In this document: positions 37,259 to 46,657 of the stretch, piece by piece | How positions within the stretch are numbered: the stretch's first letter is position 1 | Layout: the number at the start of each line of letters is the position of its first letter | Assembly: GCF_001424305.1 (NCBI RefSeq) | Contig: NZ_LMPD01000006.1 | Coordinates: 254,490 to 318,489, forward strand | Source of the DNA: Pedobacter sp. Leaf176 | GTDB lineage: Bacteria > Bacteroidota > Bacteroidia > Sphingobacteriales > Sphingobacteriaceae | Reading direction: 5' to 3' | Length of the DNA stretch: 64,000 nt | The notes under the pieces: generated by a model | What the model saw: only the letters and a program-made list of their open reading frames with translations | What the model was told of the DNA's origin: nothing | Databases searched by the model: none | Made by a program: the position numbers and the translations under genes

Positions 37259-38323
37259 TTATTTTTTAAATAAAGGGTTCGCCCTAAAGTATTTTCCATC
37301 TGCAAAACTGATGGCATAATCCGATTTAAAGTGCGTACTCTTTTTATAATAATCTGTAGTAATAATCTGTGCACCCGATTTGCAGGCAGCTTCAAAATCG
37401 CTCCAATCGTTGTTTCTGGCCTGCTTCGTATCTGCGTCTGCCCTTGTTCTGATGATGTAGCCCTCCTTCACCAGTGCAGGAATTTGTTCATCGTTTGGGT
37501 TATTCCGAATCATTAAACCCGCTTCAGGCGTTCCCGGTTCTGCATTAGCAAACATCACCCTGCCTTTAAGCGAAGGATGACCCTCCAGGTAGGTGGCGCG
37601 TTTTCTATCTTTTGCATCCAGGACGAAAATGAATTTACCTTTAGCCTGGCTAAGCTTCGGCCAGTTATTGGCAAGAACAGCCTCTTCCAAGGTTTTGTAT
37701 TTACCCCGAACTATGTCAGGATTTATAATATGATCCCTTCCTAAATTTTCAATTATAACGGCATCCAGTTCATCAAATGTTTTACCTGTAAAAACTTCCG
37801 GCTGCGTAAAACCTCTGCGCTTTGTCGAATCGTCTTTTGCTTCTAAAGTCATGAAAACCGGTGTATGGTCCGGATTAGCTTCCGACCAGTTTCTCAGCTG
37901 CTGCAATGCAGTTTTAAAGCTTAGTGCCGACGACCTGAAATCTAAATCCGGAACATGGAAGACCTTGAAACCTGGTTTATTCATTTCGCCATCTTTATCA
38001 AATTCAGGTTGACCTACAACTTGTTCAAAACCTCTTGGATGGGCGTATTTACCGCCTTTATCGTCTGCATATACATCGATTTCCAGATTTCTTAAACCCA
38101 TCCCCAATTGATCGGGCATTGCGATATGCTCATAGTCCAGGCTGTTTGCTCCTGACGAATCTTGCGATTTTAAAACATTGAAAAGCAATGGGTTAATGGC
38201 TTGTTTATAGCTATTATGTGAACCAATAACCTGTATTTGATTTATTGGCAAATCATCCTTTCTTGCAATTAAGGCAATTGCAGGCAGAACGAGCAATAAA
38301 CCAACACAGGTAATCAGTCTCAT
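37259..38323 (-). CDS. PI-PLC-like phosphodiesterase, Ca2+-dependent type
   Basis: A 354-residue exported enzyme. The X-box-like core begins INQIQVIGSHNSYKQAINPLL. LRNLEIDVYADDKGG, FKVFHVPDLDFRSS and FMTLEAKDD supply the His/Asp/Glu catalytic and metal sites. Members cut phosphoinositides or related diesters. The gene is 10 bases after the SusD gene and 7 before the alkaline phosphatase. Together these point to stepwise hydrolysis of a phosphoinositide. Confidence 0.85.
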   Translation of the reverse strand: MRLITCVGLLLVLPAIALIARKDDLPINQIQVIGSHNSYKQAINPLLFNVLKSQDSSGANSLDYEHIAMPDQLGMGLRNLEIDVYADDKGGKYAHPRGFEQVVGQPEFDKDGEMNKPGFKVFHVPDLDFRSSALSFKTALQQLRNWSEANPDHTPVFMTLEAKDDSTKRRGFTQPEVFTGKTFDELDAVIIENLGRDHIINPDIVRGKYKTLEEAVLANNWPKLSQAKGKFIFVLDAKDRKRATYLEGHPSLKGRVMFANAEPGTPEAGLMIRNNPNDEQIPALVKEGYIIRTRADADTKQARNNDWSDFEAACKSGAQIITTDYYKKSTHFKSDYAISFADGKYFRANPLFKK

Positions 38324-38333
38324 ATTTTTGATT

Positions 38334-39923
38334 TTAATAACCAGGATTCTGTTTTAAATTCGCGTTCAATTTTAACTCGTTCGCCGGAATGGGATAAATT
38401 CTCCTGGTGATGTCCTTATTCATAAAAAGCACATCATTTGGTAGCGGATATTCAGTTTCAAATTGTCCGAAACGGATTAAATCATTTCTCCTCCAGGCTT
38501 CCCAGCTAAACTCACGCGCTCTTTCATCAAGCAATGTATTTAATGTAACTGTTGATGCACTTGCAGCACCTGCACGGCTTCTTACTTTATTAATTAAAAC
38601 CAAAGGCGTTTGCAGTTCACCATTAACTGTAGTTGCTGTTGCGCCTCTTAATATGGCTTCGGCTTTCATTAACATCACATCGGCTAAACGTAAAACCGGC
38701 ATATCGTTTCCATTTAACCTGGTTGCCTGTATGGCATTAACATCAGGCCAGTATTTTATCGAACGTACCCCTTTGGCCTGGTCGGCAACTGTATTACCCA
38801 AATCCATTGGTTTGCCTGGTTTTAAAATCAAGTCGGGCGTTATTTCAATTTGCGTAGTTGTTCCTGCAACAAAAACTGGCTTTGTTAAATCAGGCTTACG
38901 GCTGGCATCCGGTGCGTATTGTTTACCGATTAACCAGAAACTGTTGCGGATGTCGTTTGTTAAATTGAAACGGTTGTAATATTCCGGCGTGGTGCTCATG
39001 GCGATACTGAAACCGACATTTATACCATAAGATGCTGCCAAAGCAGGGTAAAAACCAAACCTGGTAATCTGATTGCCTGGAATTTGCTGATCGTAAGGAA
39101 TTGCAAAAATGGTTTCATTAATCTGAGGACCGTTGTTTACATCGAAAATATCGCTGTATTTTGCGTCCAGGCTATAATTGCTGTTTTTTAAGATGTTATC
39201 GGCCATAGTAACCGCATCTGCATATCTCGGCTTGCCGGTATAAACTTCTGCGTTTAAATACATTTTCTCCAGTAAGGCATAAGCCATCGCCTGTGTAGGC
39301 CTGCCGTAAACCAACACCCGGTTGTTGTTTTCTTTAGCCGGTAATTGAGCAACGACAGCTAAAAGTTCCTTTTCTATAAATTCAAATACTTTTTCGCGGC
39401 TTTGGTTTCCAGGCAGGCTGCTTACCGGAAAAGTATCGATAATTGGCACGTTACCGTACAAATCCATCATAAAGTAATAATACAATGCCCGCATGGCCTT
39501 AACTTCCGCCAGGCTGCTTGCTTTCGACGCTTCAGAAACTGAAGATTCATTGGTCAGGTTGATGAGGCGGTTACAGTTGTTGATGCCACCAAATCCCCAT
39601 TGCCAGATATCCCTTACATTTGGATGATCGATGGTCCAAGTATGGTAGTGTAATTGGCGGTATTGGCCACCATCATCAAAGTTTCCGTCACGTGCCGGGA
39701 TAATCGCCGCGTCGGTAGAAAGCTCCTGCATTCTCCAGTATGGAACGCCATACTGCGAAGACAAGTTAGAATACATGGTACCGAAAAGCGCCGCGTAATC
39801 TGAGTTGGTGTAAGGAAAATTATCCTTTACATACTGCGATTCTACATCTACATCAAGCTTGCTGCAGGATTCCAGTACCATCAGAGCAGCCAGAATATTA
39901 AATAAAATTATAAACTTTTTCAT
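38334..39923 (-). CDS. SusD/RagB-like outer-membrane lipoprotein
   Basis: A 529-residue lipoprotein. The ATG at 39923 gives MKKFIILFNILAALMVLESC with a lipobox Cys. An upstream ATG at 39947 lies inside the SusC gene and is not used. TPR-rich SusD features include EVKAMRALYYYFMMDLYGNVPI and the C-terminal RRIYPIPANELKLN with NPGY at the end. It caps the SusC pore encoded 10 bases upstream. With PI-PLC and phosphatase genes following, the likely ligand is a phosphorylated organic compound rather than a glycan. Confidence 0.93.
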   Translation of the reverse strand: MKKFIILFNILAALMVLESCSKLDVDVESQYVKDNFPYTNSDYAALFGTMYSNLSSQYGVPYWRMQELSTDAAIIPARDGNFDDGGQYRQLHYHTWTIDHPNVRDIWQWGFGGINNCNRLINLTNESSVSEASKASSLAEVKAMRALYYYFMMDLYGNVPIIDTFPVSSLPGNQSREKVFEFIEKELLAVVAQLPAKENNNRVLVYGRPTQAMAYALLEKMYLNAEVYTGKPRYADAVTMADNILKNSNYSLDAKYSDIFDVNNGPQINETIFAIPYDQQIPGNQITRFGFYPALAASYGINVGFSIAMSTTPEYYNRFNLTNDIRNSFWLIGKQYAPDASRKPDLTKPVFVAGTTTQIEITPDLILKPGKPMDLGNTVADQAKGVRSIKYWPDVNAIQATRLNGNDMPVLRLADVMLMKAEAILRGATATTVNGELQTPLVLINKVRSRAGAASASTVTLNTLLDERAREFSWEAWRRNDLIRFGQFETEYPLPNDVLFMNKDITRRIYPIPANELKLNANLKQNPGY

Positions 39924-39933
39924 TTTTGTATTT

Positions 39934-42921
39934 TTAGAATGATGCATTTACACCAAAGCTGAACGTTCTTGTTTTTGGATAATAATTATTGTTATCAATA
40001 CCTGGCGTTAAGCCACCAATATTAATTTCAGGGTCGATACCGCTATAGTTTGTGATTACAAACAGGTTATTTGCCGTAACGTATAACCTGATCGCTTTAA
40101 TTGAAGGCGTTTTAGGTTTAATCGTATAACCAAGCGTTGCGTTATCCAGGCGCAGATAAGAACCACTTTCCAGAAAACGATCGGAAATCAGGTAAGCATT
40201 GATGTCGTTGAACGATTCACCCAAAGTAAACCTTGGGATGTTCTGTAGTTTGGCATCCGCCGGGTTATTTAGAGATGCAGCCGTAGCATTCAGTATTTTA
40301 TTGCCTAACACACCACGAACAAGGAAGTTAAAATCCCAGTTTTTGTAATTAAAACTGTTTGCCCAGCCATAAATTAACTTCGGTTGTGCATCGCCTGCAA
40401 TTTTAGCATCAGTTGTTAAGGGCTGCGTTGCAATGGTTTGCCCAGCGGCGTTGACATACGTACTTACACCTGCAGCATTTTTACCTGCATAATTCCATAA
40501 GTTGAAAGTACCTAAAGCATAACCTGGCTGAATAAGCTGGCTGTAATTTCCAGACTGGCCTTTACCACCAAGTTGGGCGGTTTGAATGGCTGCTATTTTA
40601 TAAAAGTCATCTGAAAGGGTTTGAACAACGTTTTTATTGTGCGCAATATTTGGTGAAGTTGTCCAACGGAAATTGTCTGTTTTAACCGCAACAGCATTTA
40701 GAGCAAATTCAATACCCGTATTTTTAATTTTACCTACGTTGGCGGTAATGGTTGGCAAGAAAAATTGCGTTGTTGATACTTCGTAACGATCGTAAATTAA
40801 ATCGGAAGTTTGTTTTACATAGAAATCAACAGAACCTGTTATCCTGTCTTTAAACAAACCAAAATCCAGGCCAATGTTCGTCGTTGCCGTACTCTCCCAT
40901 TTCAGGTTTGGGTTTTCATTTCTAACCGGACCAATTGCATTGCTGATGTTTCCGTTATTTAGAAATTTATTGCTTCCTGAGAGTGTACCATAAATAAGCA
41001 GAGATGAAAAAGCATCAAAACCTAAACTGTTACCCGATACACCATAACCTGCACGAAGTTTTAAGTCGCTGATTACCGGAACGGCCTGCATAAAATCTTC
41101 GCTGATGATTCTCCATCCGGCAGACACTGCAGGAAATAAACCCCAACGGTTATTTCTACCGAAAGCAGATGAACCATCATCTCTTAATGATGCCTGAAAC
41201 AGATATTTCTCGTTATAGTTGTATTGAACCCTGCCATAGTATGATATTAATCTTAAGGTAGATATAGGGGCGTTGTTGAATGCAATTTGTGAAAGCAATG
41301 TTGGGTTCGAAAGAAAAAGGTTGTTGTAACCTAAATTATCATTCGAAAAATTCTGGGTGGTAACACCAAAACCATCATTGGTTCTGTCTTCCTGCCAGGA
41401 ATAACCTGCAAGTAACTTTAAACTGTGTTTTCCAAAGGTCTTATCGTAGTTAAAATAACCTTCTAGCACCTGACTTTTATTTAAAACGTCGATTTTCTGC
41501 GCTTGTCCATTAACACCCCTGGCTAATCCCGACTGGCTGTTCAGGTAAGTGCTATAATTATTCTGGTCTCTTTGAGAAGAAACACTGGCTGTAAACCTTA
41601 AACCGTCAAGAATATTCACCTGCGCCATCCCGTTAATTAGGGTTTTGTTGTTCAGGTTATTGATAACGTTATTGTCTACAATTGATAGAGGGTTTCTGGT
41701 TCCGCTTCCCGTACGGTTATAATTTTCTTTATAGGTACCATCCGTGTTGAAAGGGCTAACGGTTGGCAAATAGAAAAGCATATTTGGCAAAGCCTGAGAT
41801 TGATAGATATCCGAATTTTTCGAATTGCTGTTCGTAACCGTTAAGCCAAGTTTTAACCTGTCGTTAAAAAACTTTTCATTAAGGTAGGCCCTGACAACAG
41901 TTCTTTTTAACGAAGTATTTTTTAATATCCCCTTATTGTCCAGGTAATTCACACTCGCACCATAATCAGAAGACTGACCTGCACCACCATAAGAAAGGTT
42001 GTGGTTTTGTGAATAGCCTGTTCTTTCGAGCAGCGATTGCCAGTTGGTATCCGAACCATCATCATCCACAGGATTTAAAGTCTGCTTATTATCGGCGAGG
42101 TATTGTCTAAGCTCGGGCGCAGAAAGCATATCATATTTTTTCGATACCTTTTCTACTGCCGCATATCCACTGTAGGATAAACGGGCCTGCCCACTTTTAG
42201 ATCTTTTGGTTGTTACGATGATAACGCCGTTTGCAGCCCTCGAACCATATATAGCAGTTGAAGAAGCATCTTTAAGGATATCAATATTTTCAATATCAGA
42301 GGGCGCAAGTAAATCAATTGAAGCGCCTGGTACACCATCGATAACGTAAAATGGTTCCTGCGCGGCACCTTCCCTTAAAGTAGATGGCCCACGTAAAATA
42401 GTTGAAGGCTTTGAATTAGGGTCGCCGCTTTTTGTCACGTTTAAACCGGCTACTTTACCTTGTAAAAGCTGCGCCGGATTAACCATAACCCCCTGGTTAA
42501 ACTCTTCCGATTTTATTGAAGTAACCGCACCGGTCAAATCTTTTTTATTCGCTGTACCATAGCCAATAACAACCACATCTTTTAAAGTCTGGTTATCGGG
42601 CATTAAAGTAACATTAATGGAGGTTTGATTGCCGACTATGATTTCCTTGGTCAATCCGCCAAGCATAGAATAAGTAAGCACATCACTGCTTTTTGCCTGA
42701 ATGCTATAAATACCATCGCTGTTGGTCGATGTTCCACCATTGCCGCCTTTAATGCGTACGGTTACGCCTGGAACAGGCTGGTTGGTTTCGTCAGTCACCT
42801 TACCAGTAATGGTTTTGCTGCTCTGAGCGAAAGTGTTGAGTGAAAATAGAATCAGGAATATGAAGAAGCACTGCCATTTTCCTAAAAAAGACAAATAATT
42901 GAATTTGTAATTTTGTTTCAT
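39934..42921 (-). CDS. SusC/RagA-like TonB-dependent receptor
   Basis: A 995-residue outer-membrane transporter. After a signal ending TFAQ, it has a carboxypeptidase-like domain (ITGKVTDETNQPVPGVTVRIKG), a plug (VVVIGYGTANKKDLTGAV, with AIYGSRAANGVIIVTT) and a barrel ending in Phe (FSFGVNASF). No FecR-interacting N-terminal extension is present. First gene of the SusC-SusD-PI-PLC-phosphatase operon. A weak -7 element CATCTTTG lies at 42988-42995. Confidence 0.95.
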   Translation of the reverse strand: MKQNYKFNYLSFLGKWQCFFIFLILFSLNTFAQSSKTITGKVTDETNQPVPGVTVRIKGGNGGTSTNSDGIYSIQAKSSDVLTYSMLGGLTKEIIVGNQTSINVTLMPDNQTLKDVVVIGYGTANKKDLTGAVTSIKSEEFNQGVMVNPAQLLQGKVAGLNVTKSGDPNSKPSTILRGPSTLREGAAQEPFYVIDGVPGASIDLLAPSDIENIDILKDASSTAIYGSRAANGVIIVTTKRSKSGQARLSYSGYAAVEKVSKKYDMLSAPELRQYLADNKQTLNPVDDDGSDTNWQSLLERTGYSQNHNLSYGGAGQSSDYGASVNYLDNKGILKNTSLKRTVVRAYLNEKFFNDRLKLGLTVTNSNSKNSDIYQSQALPNMLFYLPTVSPFNTDGTYKENYNRTGSGTRNPLSIVDNNVINNLNNKTLINGMAQVNILDGLRFTASVSSQRDQNNYSTYLNSQSGLARGVNGQAQKIDVLNKSQVLEGYFNYDKTFGKHSLKLLAGYSWQEDRTNDGFGVTTQNFSNDNLGYNNLFLSNPTLLSQIAFNNAPISTLRLISYYGRVQYNYNEKYLFQASLRDDGSSAFGRNNRWGLFPAVSAGWRIISEDFMQAVPVISDLKLRAGYGVSGNSLGFDAFSSLLIYGTLSGSNKFLNNGNISNAIGPVRNENPNLKWESTATTNIGLDFGLFKDRITGSVDFYVKQTSDLIYDRYEVSTTQFFLPTITANVGKIKNTGIEFALNAVAVKTDNFRWTTSPNIAHNKNVVQTLSDDFYKIAAIQTAQLGGKGQSGNYSQLIQPGYALGTFNLWNYAGKNAAGVSTYVNAAGQTIATQPLTTDAKIAGDAQPKLIYGWANSFNYKNWDFNFLVRGVLGNKILNATAASLNNPADAKLQNIPRFTLGESFNDINAYLISDRFLESGSYLRLDNATLGYTIKPKTPSIKAIRLYVTANNLFVITNYSGIDPEINIGGLTPGIDNNNYYPKTRTFSFGVNASF

Positions 42922-43231
42922 GAATGAATTTTATGATTGTTTGGTAAAATGCAACTCAGCACAAAAAAAAAATACTTTATTGCGCCACAAAGATGTGCGC
43001 CGGGCGTTAGGGTTATGCTCAGATAGGATTATGAAATTGTTAAATACCGTATGCTATTTTAACAAAAGATTAAGGGAATCAAATCTGAAAACTTGTGTTA
43101 AGCGTTAAATAACAATAAACAGAATTCGTGTAAGTGCCTCTAAATTTGTCACCTTGAGCTTAGCCTGTGCTGTTTTGCCGAAGCATCGTAACGCCGCTTG
43201 AAGAGCTTTTATACCCTTCAACACGCTCAGG
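42922..43231. other. Promoter region of the first SusC operon, with a repeat remnant
   Basis: No supported gene lies here. On the minus strand, CATCTTTG at 42988-42995 is a one-mismatch -7 element. About 43140-43231 resembles the common Bacteroidota palindromic repeat of the CACCTTGAGC / GCTCAGGATGA type. Confidence 0.5.
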
Positions 43232-43301
43232 ATGAAGTCTTTTTATTGCCATTGACTGAAAATTGAAAAAGGGCTATAGTAAAACTATATCCCTACGCCT
43301 C

Positions 43302-43355
43302 GGTTCGTGTCCTCACGAATCGAAAGTATAATATTGGTTCGTGAGGACACGAACC
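43302..43355. repeat. 18-bp perfect inverted repeat
   Basis: GGTTCGTGTCCTCACGAA at 43302-43319 and TTCGTGAGGACACGAACC at 43338-43355. Each arm also folds on itself, as TTCGTG and CACGAA flank a 4-base loop. Confidence 0.8.
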
Positions 43356-43675
43356 ATGGCTTTGGATTCTTTGTTAAATCCGCCCGCTGATTACGCTAAC
43401 GACGCAGGTTTTTTTATTTCATCTGCGTATATCTGTGTAATCTGCGGGAGACATTTTTTCTTTCCCTTTTTGGACGGCCTAGCGGAAAACAGCGTTGAAA
43501 AACTAATTTTGCTTGTCAGAACGATTTCTAGAACTGGTCTAGCATTTCCAATATTATTAAATAAACAAAATCATCCACAGAATATTTGCCGTCATAAAAA
43601 AACCAAACCATGTGTAAAAATGATTTGGTTTATCATAGAAATCAAGATGACATCTTTTTATTAGCATTGACTGAA

Positions 43676-43708
43676 AATTAAAAAAGGGCTATAGTCAAAC
43701 TATAAGCC
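43676..43708 (-). terminator. Terminator of the phytase-like gene
   Basis: GGGCTATAGT and ACTATAAGCCC form a stem around CAA. A-runs on its plus-strand left give U-runs in the minus-strand transcript. A second, degenerate copy lies at about 43256-43290. Confidence 0.75.
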
Positions 43709-43737
43709 CCTATAAACCAAATTTTATTCTAATTTAA

Positions 43738-45033
43738 TTAGAGTTTTACCTTCACAAAGTAAAGCCTGTTTCTATCTACCGACTTCGTTAATGGTACCAT
43801 TTTTTGAGCAAAGCCACTCGCTCCATTATCCACCACACCGAAATCATCGTCATTAGAAATCACTAAAATATTTCCCGGCAATAAAGCTAAACCCTCTGCT
43901 TTGTCGTGCGGATAAACAGATGGCAAATCTTTAAGTAAATCGAGCACAAGTGTTTTTGTTACCGGAGTAATTCCCGCTGAAGTGAGACCAGCCAGGTTAT
44001 TTAATTCTTCTACTGTTTTACCGCCATATAGTTTTCCGGTTGCACCATTTGCGGCGTCCGAAATATCAGTAGCTGCGCTGATGTCTATTTTAAAAACCTT
44101 CTTAAAGGCTGCCGGATTGGTTGGATCTCCTCCAAAAAGTCCGTCTCTCTCAATGGTTAAAAAAGTTGTCGCGTTAACGGCCACTACATCACTTACCCCG
44201 GTTAAAGTTGTATTCTCCATCAGGTATGCATATTGTTTGGTTGCACCTGTGGCGATGTCGAACGTTAAAATCCTCAATACAGTAGAGTTTGCAACGGCTG
44301 TTTTGGACGGATTGTACATCGGCGACTGCATGATGCCTACAAGCGTTTTTCCATTTGGTGTTATCGCCAGGCCTTCCATTCCGCGGTTAGCCCTTCTGTT
44401 GGCAAATACGACTGGGATTTTTCTACCCCCGGCACCGCTGCCAAAAGGGTTAATCCGCTCGATTGTTTTTCCACTTGCATCAAAGTGTGCAATATGTGGC
44501 CCGTATTCATCGCTTACCCAGAAACTCCCATCAGATGCCCTTACCAAACCTTCCGAATCAATCCCATCAGCACTCGGTGTAATCACTTGTCCGTTTAAAT
44601 CATAAGCCGTTTCTCCTGAAGCACCCATCCCAACCGGGTTCGGTACGCCATTCAATTTACCGCCGGCGGCATTCTTAAGCTCGATGGTTTGTTCTAAAAC
44701 CAACTTACCATCCTTTAACCTGAACTTTCCGATTTGCGGGGTAAAATCTGGTTTTCCGATGATAATCGAATTGGTCATTTGCCCGGCTACGTTCGATCCC
44801 CTGTCAGTTAACATATAAAATACCGCAGGGTCATTCGGATCTGCCGCAACAGCCGAACCGAAACCTCCGTTGTATACCTTTACACCGCTGTTCGTTGTAA
44901 ATAACGTTGCCGGATCTGAAGCTTCAGCTACATCCGGATATACGATTTCCTGGGAAGGGCTATCGGAATTCTTTTTACATCCAACCACGCCAATTGCTAT
45001 TGCAAATGCAAGGGTCGTTATCTCTTTTTTCAT
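43738..45033 (-). CDS. Phytase-like esterase lipoprotein
   Basis: A 431-residue lipoprotein (signal IAIGVVGC) of the family with esterase-like activity of phytase. YMLTDRGSNV, RASDGSFWVSDEYGPHIAHF and NRGMEGLAITPNGKTLV are propeller-blade motifs, and DKAEGLALLPGNILVISND is the C-terminal one. Family members act on phosphate esters, including phytate. It is transcribed from a promoter carrying two exact TTAACA-N5-TTAACA repeats, which strongly suggests phosphate-starvation control. Confidence 0.85.
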   Translation of the reverse strand: MKKEITTLAFAIAIGVVGCKKNSDSPSQEIVYPDVAEASDPATLFTTNSGVKVYNGGFGSAVAADPNDPAVFYMLTDRGSNVAGQMTNSIIIGKPDFTPQIGKFRLKDGKLVLEQTIELKNAAGGKLNGVPNPVGMGASGETAYDLNGQVITPSADGIDSEGLVRASDGSFWVSDEYGPHIAHFDASGKTIERINPFGSGAGGRKIPVVFANRRANRGMEGLAITPNGKTLVGIMQSPMYNPSKTAVANSTVLRILTFDIATGATKQYAYLMENTTLTGVSDVVAVNATTFLTIERDGLFGGDPTNPAAFKKVFKIDISAATDISDAANGATGKLYGGKTVEELNNLAGLTSAGITPVTKTLVLDLLKDLPSVYPHDKAEGLALLPGNILVISNDDDFGVVDNGASGFAQKMVPLTKSVDRNRLYFVKVKL

Positions 45034-45054
45034 TTAATTGATAATTTATAAGTA

Positions 45055-45088
45055 CAAATCAAGCAACCAAATGTTAATCCTGTGTTAA
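45055..45088 (-). promoter_or_regulatory. PHO-box-like direct repeat with -7 element
   Basis: On the minus strand: TTAACA-CAGGA-TTAACA (45088-45072), 9 bases, then TTGATTTG (45062-45055), a one-mismatch -7 element. The repeat is exact and has an 11-bp period. It reads toward the phytase-like gene 22 bases downstream. Confidence 0.7.
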
Positions 45089-45153
45089 TAAGGGAATATG
45101 TAATTGAACCCCTTCCCCTATTTTTAATTAATGCCAACGCAGGATTTATTAAA

Positions 45154-45170
45154 TGTTAACAGCCTGTTAA
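45154..45170 (-). promoter_or_regulatory. Second exact TTAACA-N5-TTAACA repeat
   Basis: On the minus strand: TTAACA-GGCTG-TTAACA, with the same 11-bp period and orientation as the first, 82 bp upstream of it. It lacks its own -7 element, so it may be an accessory regulator site. Confidence 0.65.
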
Positions 45171-45245
45171 ACTTAATTCAAAACAGTAAAAGTAAAAGCT
45201 AATATTGTTTCGGTTTTGTTATAATTGATAAATATTAATTGGTAT

Positions 45246-45833
45246 ATGTACTGGTACGAACAGGAAGTTAAGCAGCTTGAACAAATCGAGTCGCGGAAAA
45301 GACAGGGCCAACTGACACTTTTTTATGGTAGTTCTACCATACGTTTGTGGGAAACGCTTGAGGAAGATTTCCCAGAGCGCAGCGTAATTAACCTCGGGTT
45401 TGGCGGTTCTACGCTCGCGGCTTGCGTATGGTTCTTCGAGCGAATTATGGTTGGCTATGATCCGCTGGCCCTCGTTTTTTATGCTGGTGATAATGATCTT
45501 GGCGATGGGCGACATCCGGAAGAAATTTTTATCTTCTTTCAACAGTTGGTTGTTAAGGTCAGACAGCGTTTCGGATCCATCCCCTGTTACTTTGTTTCCT
45601 TAAAGCCAAGCGTGTCGCGATGGCACCTGGCCGACCAGTTTAAGTACACAAACAACCTGATTGAAAGCGAAATAATTAAATGTAATGCGAACTGGAAATT
45701 CATTAATATTTTTAAAGAAATGCTGGATAAAAACGGAGCGCCAAATGCCGGATACTATGAGGAAGACGGCTTACATTTAAGCCCTGCAGGCTACCGGTTA
45801 TGGAAAACAATCATCAGGAAAAAAATAGGCTAA
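45246..45833 (+). CDS. SGNH/GDSL-type hydrolase
   Basis: A 195-residue hydrolase. TLFYGSSTIRLWETL carries the nucleophile Ser in a GSS variant of GDS, GFGGSTL the oxyanion Gly, AGDNDLG the Asn block and DGLHLSPAGYRLW the Asp-x-x-His pair. The start is the ATG at 45246. There is no signal peptide, so it acts in the cytoplasm. It is 60 bases upstream of another esterase. Substrate is unknown. Confidence 0.87.
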   Translation: MYWYEQEVKQLEQIESRKRQGQLTLFYGSSTIRLWETLEEDFPERSVINLGFGGSTLAACVWFFERIMVGYDPLALVFYAGDNDLGDGRHPEEIFIFFQQLVVKVRQRFGSIPCYFVSLKPSVSRWHLADQFKYTNNLIESEIIKCNANWKFINIFKEMLDKNGAPNAGYYEEDGLHLSPAGYRLWKTIIRKKIG

Positions 45834-45893
45834 TCATGATAATTTATTAATGTTTCTATAATATAACAAAGTTAATTTCCGCAAAGAATTCGC

Positions 45894-46622
45894 ATGCAAA
45901 GGGAATATCATAAATGGCTTAGTGATAATCTGGAAAGAGAAATGGAGCTTCTCGTTTTCGGCCACGCGGGAAGAGCCGTTGTCTTTTTCCCCACAAGAAT
46001 GGCCAGGTTTTATGATTATGAAAACTGGGGCATTGTCGATTCCATCAAAAGTAAAATAGATAACGGCGAAGTTCAGCTTTTTTGTGTGGATAGTATTGAT
46101 GGAGAAAGCTTTTACAACCATTCTATTTTTCCATCAGTTAGGATAAGCAGGCATCTCCAATACGAAATGTATATTTTAAATGAGGTTTTGCCATTTGTTC
46201 AGGCCATAAATAAAGGAGGTTTCATAGAAACCGCAGGCTGCAGCATGGGTGCATATCATGCAATTAACCTGGCCACAAAATATCCATGGCTGTTTAAGAA
46301 AGCAGTCGGCATTAGCGGCCGATATGATTTGACTGATGCACCAGGCGATTTCAAAGATTTAATGAGTGGTTACATAAGCGAGACAGTCTATTTCAATATG
46401 CCTTCGCAATTCATCGCAAATATAAATGAGGAAGCACTGCTGAATCATCTGCGGAAAATGGAAATTATTCTGGCCGTAGGTGAAACAGATCCTTTTCTTG
46501 CTGGAAATCAACATTTAAGTAGAATACTATGGGAGAAAGGCATCCAGAATCAGTTCTATCGGTGGGAAAGCAATGCCCATCGTCCACATTACTGGCGTAA
46601 AATGGCACCATTGTACATCTGA
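45894..46622 (+). CDS. Alpha/beta-hydrolase esterase
   Basis: A 242-residue cytoplasmic hydrolase. The nucleophile motif is GCSMG (GxSxG) in ETAGCSMGAYHAINL. The likely acid is in GETDPFLAG, and the His in NAHRPHYW. This resembles the putative-esterase family that includes mycolyltransferase-like and phytase-cluster esterases. It follows the SGNH gene by 60 bases on the same strand. Natural substrate unknown. Confidence 0.85.
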   Translation: MQREYHKWLSDNLEREMELLVFGHAGRAVVFFPTRMARFYDYENWGIVDSIKSKIDNGEVQLFCVDSIDGESFYNHSIFPSVRISRHLQYEMYILNEVLPFVQAINKGGFIETAGCSMGAYHAINLATKYPWLFKKAVGISGRYDLTDAPGDFKDLMSGYISETVYFNMPSQFIANINEEALLNHLRKMEIILAVGETDPFLAGNQHLSRILWEKGIQNQFYRWESNAHRPHYWRKMAPLYI

Positions 46623-46657
46623 ATATTCCGTCCGTTAGATTTTCACCTGTTAGTCAG

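Larger units (their letters stand above)
43232..43712. repeat. Duplicated ~60-bp segment flanking ~360 bp of repeat DNA
   Basis: Near-identical stretches lie at about 43232-43293 and 43652-43712: TTTTTATT, CATTGACTGAAAATT, AAAAAGGGCTATAGT and an ACTATA arm. Between them are an 18-bp inverted repeat at 43302-43355 and the words ATCTGCGTAT, ATCTGTGTA and ATCTGCGGG near 43424-43452. I see no transposase. Confidence 0.6.

Noticed and set aside
37252..37395. N-terminal extension of the alkaline phosphatase
   Set aside because: It would overlap the PI-PLC gene, and the Tat-like signal starts at the ATG at 37251.
42920..43108. A 62-codon frame upstream of the SusC gene
   Set aside because: It overlaps the promoter region and lacks a plausible protein composition.
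43341..43664. A 107-codon plus-strand frame
   Set aside because: It lies in repeat DNA with an inverted repeat and shows no protein-like pattern.
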